A DNA stretch of 64,000 bases from an uncultured Bacilli bacterium (lineage in GTDB: Bacteria > Bacillota_I > Bacilli_A > RFN20 > CAG-826), in the NCBI GenBank assembly GCA_944369075.1, contig CALVXK010000001.1:62001-126000 (forward strand), written 5' to 3'. The translations under genes and the position numbers were made by a program. A model generated the notes under the pieces. That model searched no databases. It was not told the DNA's origin and worked only from the letters and a program-made list of their open reading frames with translations. Below are positions 1-9,468 of the stretch, piece by piece (positions within the stretch are counted from its first letter, which is position 1; each line of letters opens with the position of its first letter).

Positions 1-75
1 TGTCCTGTAACTAATGCTCCGGTTGAAGTTGATGAAGAACAACTTAAAGAACTCGGCATAAAAATTGATAAGTAA
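1..75 (+). CDS. C-terminal tail of an unidentified protein (partial)
   Basis: An open frame enters at base 1 and ends at TAA 73-75, giving 24 residues that end in ELGIKIDK. It is followed after 11 bases by transketolase on the same strand, so it is probably the upstream gene of that operon. The tail is acidic and too short to assign to a family. The rest lies outside the window. Confidence 0.6.
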   Translation, partial: CPVTNAPVEVDEEQLKELGIKIDK

Positions 76-86
76 AGGAGAATAAT

Positions 87-2075
87 ATGAAAAAAGCATT
101 AAGCAAAAAAGAACGACAAGAATTATGTGTAGCCGCTCTAAGAGCAACATGTATTGATGGAATCAATAATGCTAACAGCGGACATCCAGGTGCATCTTTG
201 TCTTTAGCACCAGTTATGTATATTTTGTATAGAGATTTCGTTGTCGCAAATCCATTTAAACCAAATTGGATAAATAGAGACAGGGTTGTTTTAAGTTGCG
301 GACATGCTTCAATGCTTTTATACACAATTCTCCATCTTTGTGGATATAACATTTCTATAAACGATTTAAAGAAATTTAGAAAGTTAGGTTCTATTACACC
401 TGGACATCCAGAATATGGCGTAACTGAAGGTATTGATGCATCAAGCGGACCTTTAGGACAAGGTATTGCTGAAGCAACAGGTTTAGCTTTAAGTGAAGTA
501 ATGTTAAGTGCTCAATATACTTCAAAATTATTCAATCACTATACTTATTGTATTTGTGGTGATGGATGCTTAGAAGAAGGTATTTCTCAAGAAGCAATAA
601 CTTTTGCTGGATTAAATAAACTAAACAAACTCATTCTTCTATATGATTCAAATGATGTAACACTTGATGGGCCACTTTCACAAAGTGATGATACCAATGT
701 TATACAAAGATTTAAAGCTGCTAAATGGAATGTTATTTTAGTCAAAGATGGCAATAATTTAAAAGACATTCATTCAGCTATTGCAAAAGCAAAAAAATCT
801 GAAGATAAACCTACATTAATTATTTTCAAAACTATTATTGGTTATGGTTCTAAAAATCAAGGAACTTGCAAAGTACATGGTGCTCCTTTAGGAGAAGAAG
901 ATGGAAATAATGCAAAATTATCTTACGGGTATAAAGAACCACCTTTCGTAATCCCTGAAGAAGTTTATGATGACTTTAAGGAAACATTCATTGCTAGAGC
1001 TAATGAAAAATACGAAAAATACAATAATTATTATCAATCATATTCTTCTATGAATCCTGATAAGATTAAAGTTTTAGAACAAGTTCAAACAAGAGACTTA
1101 TCAGAATTAATTGATAATTTAAAATTCGATTATGAAAAAGTTGATTCTAAAGCTACAAGAGATATCTCTCAATTATTACTTAATTTCTATCATGAACATT
1201 TACCATTCTTAGTTGGCGGAAGTGCTGATGTTGCAAGTAGTGTTAAAACACATTTGACTAATGGAAAAGATTTTACTCCTAATTCAATTGATGGAACTAA
1301 TATAAATTGGGGAATCAAAGAATTCTTTATGTGTGCAGCAAGTAATGGCTTACTACTAAGTGAATGTTTAAGAGCTTATGTTGGATCATTCCTTGTCTTC
1401 TCAGATTATGCAAAGAGTGCACTTAGAATGGCTGCTTTAATGAAACTTCCAATGATTTATCTTTTCTCACACGATTCAATTGCTGTTGGAGAAGATGGGC
1501 CTACACATCAACCAATAGATCAACTTCCAATGTTAAGATCTATACCTAATTTTAATGTAATAAGACCATGCGATGTAAAAGAAACATATGGGGCTTATAG
1601 AGTTGCTTTAAAGAGTAAAGAAACACCTACAGCTATTATATTATCAAGACAAAAACTTCCAAATATTGCAACTTCTTTATATGATGGCGATTTTGAAAAA
1701 GGTGGATATATTATTTCTAAATCCCAAGGTGATGTTCTTGATGGAACAATTATTGCTACAGGTAGTGAAGTAGGTTTAGCAATCGATGCTCAAAAAGAAC
1801 TTTTAGTTAGTAATATTCACGTCGACGTAGTCTCTATGCCTTCTTTAAATACTTTTGATTCACAAGATGATGAATATAAGGCAAAAGTTTTAAGATCGCC
1901 AAGAGAAAAAACATTCTCCTTAGAAATGTCTTCTACATTTGGCTGGTATAAATATAGTGCACATCCTTATGGAATAAACACCTTTGGTGCTAGCGGAAAA
2001 GACGCCGACTTAATCAAGCACTTTAAATTTACAAAAGAAGACGTTGCTTCATTTATAATGGATAACCTAAAATAA
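87..2075 (+). CDS. tkt: Transketolase
   Basis: Transketolase (662 aa, the usual length) transfers two-carbon ketol units between sugar phosphates in the non-oxidative pentose phosphate pathway, using thiamine diphosphate. The N-terminal part shows GHPGASLSLAP and the diphosphate-binding GDGCLEEG; the middle pyrimidine-binding domain has SHDSIAVGEDGPTHQP, and a C-terminal domain follows. The start has a clear ribosome binding site (AAAGGAG, 74-80). It lies 11 bases upstream of an Asp23-like gene and so may be cotranscribed with it. It links to deoB, deoC and pdp, which release pentose or triose phosphates from nucleosides. Assignment is secure. Confidence 0.95.
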   Translation: MKKALSKKERQELCVAALRATCIDGINNANSGHPGASLSLAPVMYILYRDFVVANPFKPNWINRDRVVLSCGHASMLLYTILHLCGYNISINDLKKFRKLGSITPGHPEYGVTEGIDASSGPLGQGIAEATGLALSEVMLSAQYTSKLFNHYTYCICGDGCLEEGISQEAITFAGLNKLNKLILLYDSNDVTLDGPLSQSDDTNVIQRFKAAKWNVILVKDGNNLKDIHSAIAKAKKSEDKPTLIIFKTIIGYGSKNQGTCKVHGAPLGEEDGNNAKLSYGYKEPPFVIPEEVYDDFKETFIARANEKYEKYNNYYQSYSSMNPDKIKVLEQVQTRDLSELIDNLKFDYEKVDSKATRDISQLLLNFYHEHLPFLVGGSADVASSVKTHLTNGKDFTPNSIDGTNINWGIKEFFMCAASNGLLLSECLRAYVGSFLVFSDYAKSALRMAALMKLPMIYLFSHDSIAVGEDGPTHQPIDQLPMLRSIPNFNVIRPCDVKETYGAYRVALKSKETPTAIILSRQKLPNIATSLYDGDFEKGGYIISKSQGDVLDGTIIATGSEVGLAIDAQKELLVSNIHVDVVSMPSLNTFDSQDDEYKAKVLRSPREKTFSLEMSSTFGWYKYSAHPYGINTFGASGKDADLIKHFKFTKEDVASFIMDNLK

Positions 2076-2086
2076 GAGGTAATTTT

Positions 2087-2422
2087 ATGAGAGGCTATAT
2101 TTCGCTTAAGTCATATAACAAAGATGGTAATTTAGGAATAAACTTAAAAGTTTTTGAAACAATTGCATATCAAACTTTAAATGACATCAAAGGAATTAAA
2201 AAAAGAAGTGCGGCTGAAGAAAAAGCTAAGCCAAGTGTTCAAGCAAGTATAAGAAATAACAAAGTTTCTTTTAAATTTAATCTTTTGCTTGAAAAAGACG
2301 TATCTAAAGAGATTGTAAAAGATGAAGTAAGTAAGATTTTAAATTATAATCTTCTAAATTTTCTTGAAGCAGTCCCTTATGACATCACATTTACATTTTT
2401 AAAAGAAGAAAGCAAAAAATAA
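2087..2422 (+). CDS. Asp23/Gls24-family protein
   Basis: A 111-aa protein that starts MRGYISLKSYN after an AGAGG ribosome binding site. The pattern of beta strands with a central basic stretch and a C-terminal region ending in DITFTFLKEE fits the Asp23/Gls24 (DUF322, YqhY-like) family. The position directly before nusB matches yqhY in Bacillus, which is the strongest support. Relatives are small soluble proteins, some implicated in envelope stress or in tuning acetyl-CoA carboxylase activity. Its exact role here cannot be read from the sequence. Confidence 0.7.
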   Translation: MRGYISLKSYNKDGNLGINLKVFETIAYQTLNDIKGIKKRSAAEEKAKPSVQASIRNNKVSFKFNLLLEKDVSKEIVKDEVSKILNYNLLNFLEAVPYDITFTFLKEESKK

Positions 2423-2424
2423 CT

Positions 2425-2859
2425 ATGCAGGTATTATCTAGAACAGAACAACAAGAAAAAATTATGCAAATTATGTCTTCCTTTTTAGTTTGTCAAAAAG
2501 AAGGACTAGTTTTAAATGTTGAAGAGACAATTAAAGATGTTATAGGAGTTGATTATTCTAATGTCCCAATTTATGTAAAAGAAGTTTTAATCAAGGCTCT
2601 AAAACATCAAAACGAAATTATTTTAGACATATCAAAATATCTTAAAAATTGGACTTTCTCACGTTTAAACACCTGCATTCAAGCAATTTTAATTATAGCT
2701 TATACAAATTATTACTATATTAAAGATGACAATATGAATAAAGCAATTATTATCAATATTGCCATTGAATTAGCAAAAAAATATGCCGAAAAAGATGAAT
2801 ATAAATTCGTTAATGGTATTTTAGAAAATTGTTTAAAGGAAGAGAATAAAAGTGAATGA
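2425..2859 (+). CDS. nusB: Transcription antitermination factor NusB
   Basis: NusB (144 aa) is an all-helical protein that binds boxA RNA together with NusE (S10) and supports rRNA antitermination. The sequence begins LSRTEQQEKIMQIMSSFLV and ends with the typical AIELAKKYAEKDEYKFVNGILENCL motif of the family. It starts two bases after the previous stop and overlaps xseA by 8 bases, so it is translationally coupled. It ends in TGA, which shows that UGA is a stop codon in this organism. Confidence 0.88.
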   Translation: MQVLSRTEQQEKIMQIMSSFLVCQKEGLVLNVEETIKDVIGVDYSNVPIYVKEVLIKALKHQNEIILDISKYLKNWTFSRLNTCIQAILIIAYTNYYYIKDDNMNKAIIINIAIELAKKYAEKDEYKFVNGILENCLKEENKSE

Positions 2860-4072
2860 TGAATTAGTTAGTCAAATAAGAAATCATGTTTTTAATGTTT
2901 CTGAGATTAACCAATTAATAAAAGAAGTTTTCGAGTCATCGCCTTATTTTAAAAACATTTCTATTAAAGGAGAAATATCAAACCGGAAAGGAAGAAATAT
3001 TTCTGGCCATATATATTTTTCGTTAAAAGATGATCAATCAACTATGAAGTGTGTCATGTTTAAATATGATGCACTTTATTTGAAAGAAGACATAAAAGAC
3101 GGCGATAAAGTTACTCTTTATGGTTCAATCTCGGTTTATGTTCCAAGTGGAAGTTATCAATTCATAGTAAAAAGAATTGAAAAAGAAGGACTTGGTGATA
3201 TTTTATTAAGGAAAAAATTATTGATTGAAAAACTAGATAAAGAAGGTTTATTTAGTTTGGATCACAAGAAACAATTACCTAAATTTCCTAACAAAATAGG
3301 TATTATTGTTGGCAAAAATAGTGCTGCCGCTAAAGATTTAGAGTTTAATATTTCAAGAAGATGGCCTTTAGCTAAAATTATTTTCTACTATAGCTTAGTG
3401 CAAGGTGAATTGGCTTCAAAGGATATTATTTCTAAATTAGAAATTGCCGATAATGATGGGAACGATGTCTTAATCTTAGCAAGAGGCGGTGGATCAATTG
3501 AAGATTTATCGGCATTTGATGATGAGTCTCTCGCTAGATTTGCATATAGTCTAAAAACACCTTTAATTAGCGCAGTAGGTCATGAAATTAATAAAAGTAT
3601 AGTTGATTTGGTAAGTGATAAATATGCTTCCACCCCTACAGGTGCGGCAGAATTAGCTGTTCCTGATAAAGAGGACGTTTTAAACGACTTGAATCAGGTT
3701 CAAAATTATATTAATTCTATAGCTTTAAATTATTACAATAAATTACAATCTACTTTAAATATACTAATAAACAACAAAAATATTACTAGTATAAATGCAA
3801 TTCAAGAAACACTGCTTTCAAAGCTAAATTTAATAGAACAAAAAGTTCAAACAAAAACCAACCTTTATTATGAAAAACTTTCTAGCAGTTTAACCTTAAA
3901 AGAAAAGATAATAAATACCTTAAATCCTTATAATATCTTAGATAAAGGCTATTCAATTATAAGAAATGAAAACGGTAAAGTTATATCAGAATCAATTCAA
4001 TTAAAAGATAAAAATAATGCTACGATTATATTTAAAGATCAAAGCATCGATGTAGAAATTAATAAGAGGTAA
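2852..4072 (+). CDS. xseA: Exodeoxyribonuclease VII large subunit
   Basis: XseA (406 aa) is the catalytic large subunit of exonuclease VII, which degrades single-stranded DNA from both ends. An N-terminal OB fold (about residues 15-110, including SGHIYFSLKDDQS) precedes the catalytic domain with the family signature ARGGGSIEDLSAFDDE and SAVGHE, then a long coiled coil and a C-terminal segment (LDKGYSII). It starts with GTG overlapping the end of nusB. The partner xseB follows 6 bases downstream, as in many Bacilli. Confidence 0.93.
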   Translation: MNDELVSQIRNHVFNVSEINQLIKEVFESSPYFKNISIKGEISNRKGRNISGHIYFSLKDDQSTMKCVMFKYDALYLKEDIKDGDKVTLYGSISVYVPSGSYQFIVKRIEKEGLGDILLRKKLLIEKLDKEGLFSLDHKKQLPKFPNKIGIIVGKNSAAAKDLEFNISRRWPLAKIIFYYSLVQGELASKDIISKLEIADNDGNDVLILARGGGSIEDLSAFDDESLARFAYSLKTPLISAVGHEINKSIVDLVSDKYASTPTGAAELAVPDKEDVLNDLNQVQNYINSIALNYYNKLQSTLNILINNKNITSINAIQETLLSKLNLIEQKVQTKTNLYYEKLSSSLTLKEKIINTLNPYNILDKGYSIIRNENGKVISESIQLKDKNNATIIFKDQSIDVEINKR

Positions 4073-4078
4073 ACCAAA

Positions 4079-4267
4079 ATGGATGAAAAGAAAACTTTTG
4101 AAGAAAAAAATAAAGAATTAGAAGAAATTGTTTCTAAAATGGATAGTGGAAACTTGCCACTTGAAGAAATGATTAAATGCTATGAAAGAGCACAAATATT
4201 GATCAAAAGCTTAAAAAGCGATTTAGATAATTTTAAAAATTTAATTGAAGAATATAATAATAAATAA
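4079..4267 (+). CDS. xseB: Exodeoxyribonuclease VII small subunit
   Basis: A 62-aa helical protein with the XseB pattern KTFEEKNKELEEIV followed by SGNLPLEEMIKCYERA. Several copies bind the coiled coil of XseA to form exonuclease VII. The length is normal for the family. It follows xseA by 6 bases, and its stop at 4265-4267 is one base before the dinB start. Confidence 0.92.
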   Translation: MDEKKTFEEKNKELEEIVSKMDSGNLPLEEMIKCYERAQILIKSLKSDLDNFKNLIEEYNNK

Positions 4268-4268
4268 G

Positions 4269-5477
4269 ATGTCAAAAATAATTGCTCATATTGACTTAAA
4301 TACTTTCTTTGTAAGAGTTGAAGAAATTAAAGACCCTTCTTTGATTGGAAAACCTATTGGAATAGGTAATGAAGGAAGAAGTGGAATTATTTCAACTTGT
4401 TCATATGAAGCAAGAAAATATGGAGTAAGTTCAGGTATGCCAACTTTTGAAGCAAAAAAGCTTTGCCCCCAACTTATTCTAAAACCCGCTGATTTTAAAC
4501 TTATTAATCTCTTATCAAGAGAATTTATTAGTTATTTAAAACAATTTTCAAACAAACTGGAACAATTATCATGTGATGAATGCTACTTAGACTTAACAGA
4601 TTCTTATTACAGATTTGGTCACAATAATATTTATAACTATTTAAAAAATATTCAAAACGGTCTTTATAAAAAGACTAAACTAAAATGCTCAATAGGCATT
4701 GGACCAACAAAATTTTTGGCAAAAATGGGTTCAGATTATAAAAAACCTATGGGCATTACAATAATACGTAAAAAAGATATAAAGAATATACTTTTTCCAT
4801 TAGACGTTAAAAATTTCTATGGAATTGGTAAAAAAACTTATCCAAAGTTATATAAAATCGATATTCATACTATCGGTGATTTATATAACAAATTAATTCA
4901 AAACGATTATAAAACTCTATCTTTAATTAGCAACCAAAAAGATTATATTTTAGCTTGTTTAGAAGGAAGAACATCTGATATTGTAGAGACACAAAGAAGT
5001 GATCCTAAATCTATTGGAACTACAAGAACTCTACCTTTTGATATGTCGATAAAAGATGATATCACCCCTTATTTATTAGAAGAAATCAAAAGAATTACAT
5101 TAGCTTTAAAAGAAGAAAGAAAACTTGCAAAAACAATAACTATAACTTATAAAGATGCCAAGTGTATTGATGATTTTAAAACGACAACAGTTTCAAAAAC
5201 ACTAGACGAATTTACAGATAACGAAGAAAAACTTACTAAAGAAGGTTTAAAACTTTTTGATTCTTCTTTTAAAGGTAACGAAATAAGATTAATCGGATTT
5301 ACTGTCAAAAATTTAATTGACCGAAACGAAGCTGTTACACAAATGACTTTTGATAATTATATGATTCATGAAAAAGAAAATGAACTTTATTTATTAATTA
5401 ATAAAATTAATAGAGATTTCAAAAAAGAAGTTTTAGTTCGAGCAAGTGATTTAAAAAAGAAAAATGGAAATAGGTGA
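4269..5477 (+). CDS. dinB: Y-family DNA polymerase IV
   Basis: DinB (402 aa from this start) is a translesion DNA polymerase. The palm begins IAHIDLNTFFVRVEE with the first catalytic Asp, and CDECYLDLTD carries the second catalytic acidic pair; GIGPTKFLAKMGSDYKKPMG and FYGIGKKTYPKL (helix-hairpin-helix) follow, then the little finger domain. An in-frame start 24 bases upstream lies inside xseB, but ATG 4269 sits right after the xseB stop and gives the canonical N terminus. It overlaps xerD by 14 bases. An operon joining xse, dinB and xerD groups DNA repair and recombination. Confidence 0.92.
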   Translation: MSKIIAHIDLNTFFVRVEEIKDPSLIGKPIGIGNEGRSGIISTCSYEARKYGVSSGMPTFEAKKLCPQLILKPADFKLINLLSREFISYLKQFSNKLEQLSCDECYLDLTDSYYRFGHNNIYNYLKNIQNGLYKKTKLKCSIGIGPTKFLAKMGSDYKKPMGITIIRKKDIKNILFPLDVKNFYGIGKKTYPKLYKIDIHTIGDLYNKLIQNDYKTLSLISNQKDYILACLEGRTSDIVETQRSDPKSIGTTRTLPFDMSIKDDITPYLLEEIKRITLALKEERKLAKTITITYKDAKCIDDFKTTTVSKTLDEFTDNEEKLTKEGLKLFDSSFKGNEIRLIGFTVKNLIDRNEAVTQMTFDNYMIHEKENELYLLINKINRDFKKEVLVRASDLKKKNGNR

Positions 5478-6342
5478 AGCTTTTAAAAAATATTTAGATT
5501 TTTGTTTAATAGAAAAGAATTTACTTCCAAATACTTTAGCAGACTATAAGGAAGATTTTTCGTTTTTTCAAAAACAGTTTCCTTATATTAAAGACACTGA
5601 AGACATGAATAAAGAAGATATAAATGATTTTATTTACGAAATGTCTATTGCCGGTTTAAAACCTACAACAATTAAAAGAAGAGTTTCCTGTATTAAAAAC
5701 TTTTATATTTTTATTCAAACTGAAGGAATTAAAAATAACATAGTTTCGAATATTTTAACCCCAAAATCTGAAAGATATCTACCTGAATACCTTTCAATAG
5801 AAGAGGTTGATAAATTGTTAAATTCTTTTAATCTAAACGATGATACTGAATTAAGAAATAAAGCTATTATTGATACGATGTATTCTTGTGGCTTAAGAGT
5901 AAGCGAAGTAATTAATTTAGAAATAAAAAACGTCAATGTTGATGAAAAAATAATTAAAGTCATTGGGAAAAACGCTAAAGAAAGAGAAATACCAATTAGG
6001 AAAGAAGCTCTTAATTCAATAACCAATTATTATAATTTCATAAGAAAAAATATAAAAAAAGATGATAAGAAAATTCTTTTTGTAAATGCTGATGGCAAAA
6101 AATTATCACGACAATATCTTTGGAAGGTAATAAAAGAAAAAGTAAAGGAATGTGGCATAAATAAAAACATCCATCCACATACTTTAAGACATTCTTTTGC
6201 TACTCATCTTTTATCTCGAGGTGCTGATCTAAATTCAGTTAAAAATATGCTTGGACATGAAAACATTGAAACAACACAAATCTATACTCATGTCGCAGAA
6301 GAAAGAATCTTAAAAGAATACGATAAATTCTGGAAAAAATAA
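5464..6342 (+). CDS. xerD: Site-specific tyrosine recombinase XerD
   Basis: A 292-aa tyrosine recombinase with an N-terminal SAM-like core-binding domain (residues 1-90) and a catalytic domain containing the first Arg in SCGLRVSEVINLE, the HTLRHSFATHLL box, LGHENIETTQ and the nucleophile Tyr in IYTHV. Such enzymes resolve chromosome dimers at dif. XerD rather than XerC is chosen because deoB follows, as in Bacillus (xerD-drm). A single XerH-type enzyme is an alternative if no partner exists in the genome. Confidence 0.88.
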   Translation: MEIGEAFKKYLDFCLIEKNLLPNTLADYKEDFSFFQKQFPYIKDTEDMNKEDINDFIYEMSIAGLKPTTIKRRVSCIKNFYIFIQTEGIKNNIVSNILTPKSERYLPEYLSIEEVDKLLNSFNLNDDTELRNKAIIDTMYSCGLRVSEVINLEIKNVNVDEKIIKVIGKNAKEREIPIRKEALNSITNYYNFIRKNIKKDDKKILFVNADGKKLSRQYLWKVIKEKVKECGINKNIHPHTLRHSFATHLLSRGADLNSVKNMLGHENIETTQIYTHVAEERILKEYDKFWKK

Positions 6343-6385
6343 TTACTTTTTGCTATTTTTGAACCTATAATATTGAGTGTAAAAT

Positions 6386-6414
6386 TTGAATTCTAGTACT
6401 ATTTAAACTATAAT
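6386..6414 (+). promoter_or_regulatory. Predicted sigma-A promoter of deoB
   Basis: TTGAAT (6386-6391) and TATAAT (6409-6414) are separated by 17 bases. The expected start near 6421 leaves a short leader carrying GAGG before ATG 6433. A second TATAAT at 6366-6371 lacks a good -35 partner. Confidence 0.65.
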
Positions 6415-6432
6415 TTTGTTTGAGGTTTTAAG

Positions 6433-7650
6433 ATGAAAAAATATTCTAGAGTAATTACGATTGTCTGCGATAGTTTAGGCATTGGAAATGCTAAAGATGC
6501 AGATAAATTCTTTCAAAATAAAGAAATAAATGATGTTGGTTCAAACACATTCAAACACATTAGCGAATCTTTTGAAAACGGATTAAATATTCCTACATTA
6601 AATTCTTTAGGAATAGCTGACATTGATGATATAAACGGAACAACTAAGGTTAGTCATTTAAATTCTTATTCCATCGCTTTAAATGAAGCAAGCAATGGAA
6701 AAGATACAATGACAGGACATTGGGAAATGATGGGTGTTTTAACAACTAAACCATTCCAAACATTTACAGAAACAGGATTTCCAAAAGATTTAATTGATGA
6801 ACTTGAAAAAGAAACAGGCTATAAATTTATAGGAAATTACGCTGCAAGTGGAACACAAATTTTACACGATTTAGGAGAACAATCAATCCGTGATGGTTCC
6901 TTAATTATTTACACTTCAAGCGATAGTGTTTTACAAATCTGCGCTTCAGAAGAAACAGTAGGTTTAAAAGAATTATATAGAGTTTGCGAAATCGCAAGAA
7001 AACTTTGTATGAAAGATGAATGGTTTGTTGGAAGAATTATTGCTAGACCATTTGTTGGTAAAACAAAAGATACATTCAAAAGAACATCCAATAGACACGA
7101 TTATGCCATTTCTCCAACCTCAGTTACTGCTATGAATATTTTAAAAGATAATAATATAGAAGTTAATTGTGTTGGCAAAATTAATGATATTTTCAATGGT
7201 TCAGGAGTTACTTCAACCGTACATATTGATAGCAATATCGACGGAATGAATAAAACAATTGCCAAGATTAAAGACGACAACTTCAAAAAAGGCTTCCTTT
7301 TTGTTAATTTAGTCGAATTTGATAGTGAATATGGACATAGAAGGAACCCTATTGGCTATGGAAAAGCAATTGAACAATTTGATGTTCAATTAAAAGAATT
7401 GATTTCAAATTTAAAAGATGATGATTTGCTAATGATTACAGCAGATCACGGAAATGATCCTACTTGGAAAGGTACAGATCATACTAGAGAAAAAGTCCCA
7501 TTACTTTGCTACTCTAAAGAAATATCTGATGGTAGAAAATTAGAAGATCGTAATACATTTGCTGATATTGGAGCTTCAATTTTATATAACTTTAGCTTAA
7601 ATAAAGATAAAGTTATGATTGGTGAAAAAATAGACGAATTATTTAATTAG
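6433..7650 (+). CDS. deoB: Phosphopentomutase
   Basis: DeoB (405 aa) interconverts ribose or deoxyribose 1-phosphate and the 5-phosphate in nucleoside breakdown. It belongs to the alkaline phosphatase superfamily. Metal and active-site motifs are visible: VCDSLGIGNAKDADKF at the start, SNGKDTMTGHWEMMG with the phosphorylated Thr, and the C-terminal TADHGNDPTWKGTDHTREKVP. It has its own promoter and is followed 12 bases later by an ABC lipoprotein gene. Partners deoC (33616), cdd (31209) and pdp (62545) are elsewhere in this window. Confidence 0.95.
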   Translation: MKKYSRVITIVCDSLGIGNAKDADKFFQNKEINDVGSNTFKHISESFENGLNIPTLNSLGIADIDDINGTTKVSHLNSYSIALNEASNGKDTMTGHWEMMGVLTTKPFQTFTETGFPKDLIDELEKETGYKFIGNYAASGTQILHDLGEQSIRDGSLIIYTSSDSVLQICASEETVGLKELYRVCEIARKLCMKDEWFVGRIIARPFVGKTKDTFKRTSNRHDYAISPTSVTAMNILKDNNIEVNCVGKINDIFNGSGVTSTVHIDSNIDGMNKTIAKIKDDNFKKGFLFVNLVEFDSEYGHRRNPIGYGKAIEQFDVQLKELISNLKDDDLLMITADHGNDPTWKGTDHTREKVPLLCYSKEISDGRKLEDRNTFADIGASILYNFSLNKDKVMIGEKIDELFN

Positions 7651-7662
7651 AAAGGAGTCAAA

Positions 7663-8655
7663 ATGATTACAAAAAAACTTTTAATTTTAGGCGCAACAAT
7701 TTTTGCCCTTTCTTCATGCGCATCAAGAGAAACCATACACAATCAAACTCTTGATTATACAATGCTCATGCCTTCAGGCGCTCCTACTCTTCCTCTTTAC
7801 TATGAAATTTTAAAAGAAGAAGTAGAAATTACAACAACCCCAACCGATATTCCTGTTCAATTTAATACAGGTGAATACGATTATCTAGTTTTTGATTCAA
7901 CTAAAGCAACAAATTTCATTAATAAAGATGATGCTAAATATAGCTTTAAGATGATGCTAACCGGTGGCAATTTCCATGTTTTAGGTTTTGATAAAGAAAA
8001 AGATTTAATTCCTCAAGAAGGCGAAAACATTCTTTCATTTCAAAAAGATTCAACATCCGATAAAGCATTTAAAAACGTTTTTGGTGACATTATACCTGCA
8101 ACAAATTATTTTGATGCAATTAATGTATTACAAACTCATTTAACAACAATGGATGAAAATTTTGAAATTTCTGGTACTAAGATTGACTGGGCAGTTGTTA
8201 GCGAACCTCAAAGAACAAATTTAATGAATATTTGGGCAAAAAATGGCATAGATACTTCAAAAATCATCGATATAGATTTACAAAAAGCATTCAAGGAACA
8301 TAATCCTACTTATGAATTTGATTACATCCCTCAAGCTGCTTTATATGTAAATAAAGAATATGAGACTGAACATCCAGAACAGGTTGAAAAACTAATTACA
8401 CGTGTTCAAGAATCTGTAACAAATGTTATTGAAAACCCTAATGATGTTGCACAAGCTATTGAAGAAAGTGAAATTGGTACAGATACAACTGCACAAACCG
8501 CTCAATTCGGATTTACAACGGAAATTATGAAAGAAGTACAAAAAGACGGAAAAAATGGTTTTGGTATAGTACCAAGTAAAGATGATTTAGATTTAAAATT
8601 TGATGATGGTGCAGTTAAATTATTTAATACAATTACTACACCAATTACAAATTAG
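7663..8655 (+). CDS. ABC transporter substrate-binding lipoprotein (NMT1/SsuA-like)
   Basis: A 330-aa exported lipoprotein: the N terminus is MITKKLLILGATIFALSSC with lipobox Cys19, so it should be anchored to the outer face of the membrane. The mature part (MPSGAPTLPLYYEIL, then DYLVFDSTKATNF) resembles periplasmic-binding proteins of the nitrate/sulfonate/thiamine-precursor group. A ribosome binding site AAAGGAG precedes the start. The permease gene follows 10 bases downstream. The substrate cannot be told from the sequence; a vitamin precursor or sulfonate are possibilities only. Confidence 0.75.
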   Translation: MITKKLLILGATIFALSSCASRETIHNQTLDYTMLMPSGAPTLPLYYEILKEEVEITTTPTDIPVQFNTGEYDYLVFDSTKATNFINKDDAKYSFKMMLTGGNFHVLGFDKEKDLIPQEGENILSFQKDSTSDKAFKNVFGDIIPATNYFDAINVLQTHLTTMDENFEISGTKIDWAVVSEPQRTNLMNIWAKNGIDTSKIIDIDLQKAFKEHNPTYEFDYIPQAALYVNKEYETEHPEQVEKLITRVQESVTNVIENPNDVAQAIEESEIGTDTTAQTAQFGFTTEIMKEVQKDGKNGFGIVPSKDDLDLKFDDGAVKLFNTITTPITN

Positions 8656-8665
8656 TATATTTTAA

Positions 8666-9448
8666 ATGGCTATAACAAAAAAAGAACATAAAGATAGATA
8701 CTTATTTTTATATCAATGGTTAGGAATAGGAATTATAATTTTAATTTGGTTCCTAACCTCTTTTTTTGTTAATAATCAATATATTTTACCTTCTATTCCA
8801 GATACATTTAATTCACTCATTGATTTATTGAAGACTTTTTCAACATATGAAGCTTTTTTTCTTACTTTTATAAGAACTTTAGCAGCAATTCTAATTTCAA
8901 TAATTATAGGCCTTATTGTAGGAACAATTGCTGGATTATTTCATAAATTCGAACTATTTATGAAACCAATAGTAAATTTAATGCGTTTTATTCCAATACC
9001 ATGCTTTATATTTATTTTAAAACCACAATTGTTTGAACAATTAGATTTCTTATCAATAATCATTTCATTTTTTGTAGTTTTTCCTTTAATTTATGAATCA
9101 ATAGTCCATGGAATAAACAATATTAATGAAGATATTAAATTATCTTTAAGATTAGAAGGCTATTATAAGCCTAAATCAATATTTAAAGTATTAATTCCTT
9201 TATCATTCCCATATCTAAACGTTGCAATAATTGATTCAGTAGGCTTAGGAATAAAGATTTCTGTAATGAGTGAAATTATTATCGGATCTAGCAAAATTTG
9301 GGGTATTGGAAGATTAATATATGTAGCAAATCAAGATGCAAATTTTCCAATGATTTTTGCTATCACCATCCTCATTATAATATTATTCTTAATTATAGAT
9401 TTAATTTTAAATTATCTTAAAAAGAAGCTTCAAATATCTAGATCGTAA
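8666..9448 (+). CDS. ABC transporter permease (SsuC/TauC/ThiX type)
   Basis: A 260-aa integral membrane protein with about six hydrophobic segments (first at residues 15-35) and a cytoplasmic coupling loop region (SLRLEGYYKPKSIFKVLIPLSFPYL) matching the EAA loop of BPD-type permeases. It should form the channel for the lipoprotein encoded just upstream. No ATP-binding subunit gene follows: a terminator lies 20 bases after the stop and the next gene is unrelated. The ATPase must be supplied from another locus. Confidence 0.82.
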   Translation: MAITKKEHKDRYLFLYQWLGIGIIILIWFLTSFFVNNQYILPSIPDTFNSLIDLLKTFSTYEAFFLTFIRTLAAILISIIIGLIVGTIAGLFHKFELFMKPIVNLMRFIPIPCFIFILKPQLFEQLDFLSIIISFFVVFPLIYESIVHGINNINEDIKLSLRLEGYYKPKSIFKVLIPLSFPYLNVAIIDSVGLGIKISVMSEIIIGSSKIWGIGRLIYVANQDANFPMIFAITILIIILFLIIDLILNYLKKKLQISRS

Positions 9449-9468
9449 AGAATTATTTATTCATTACT

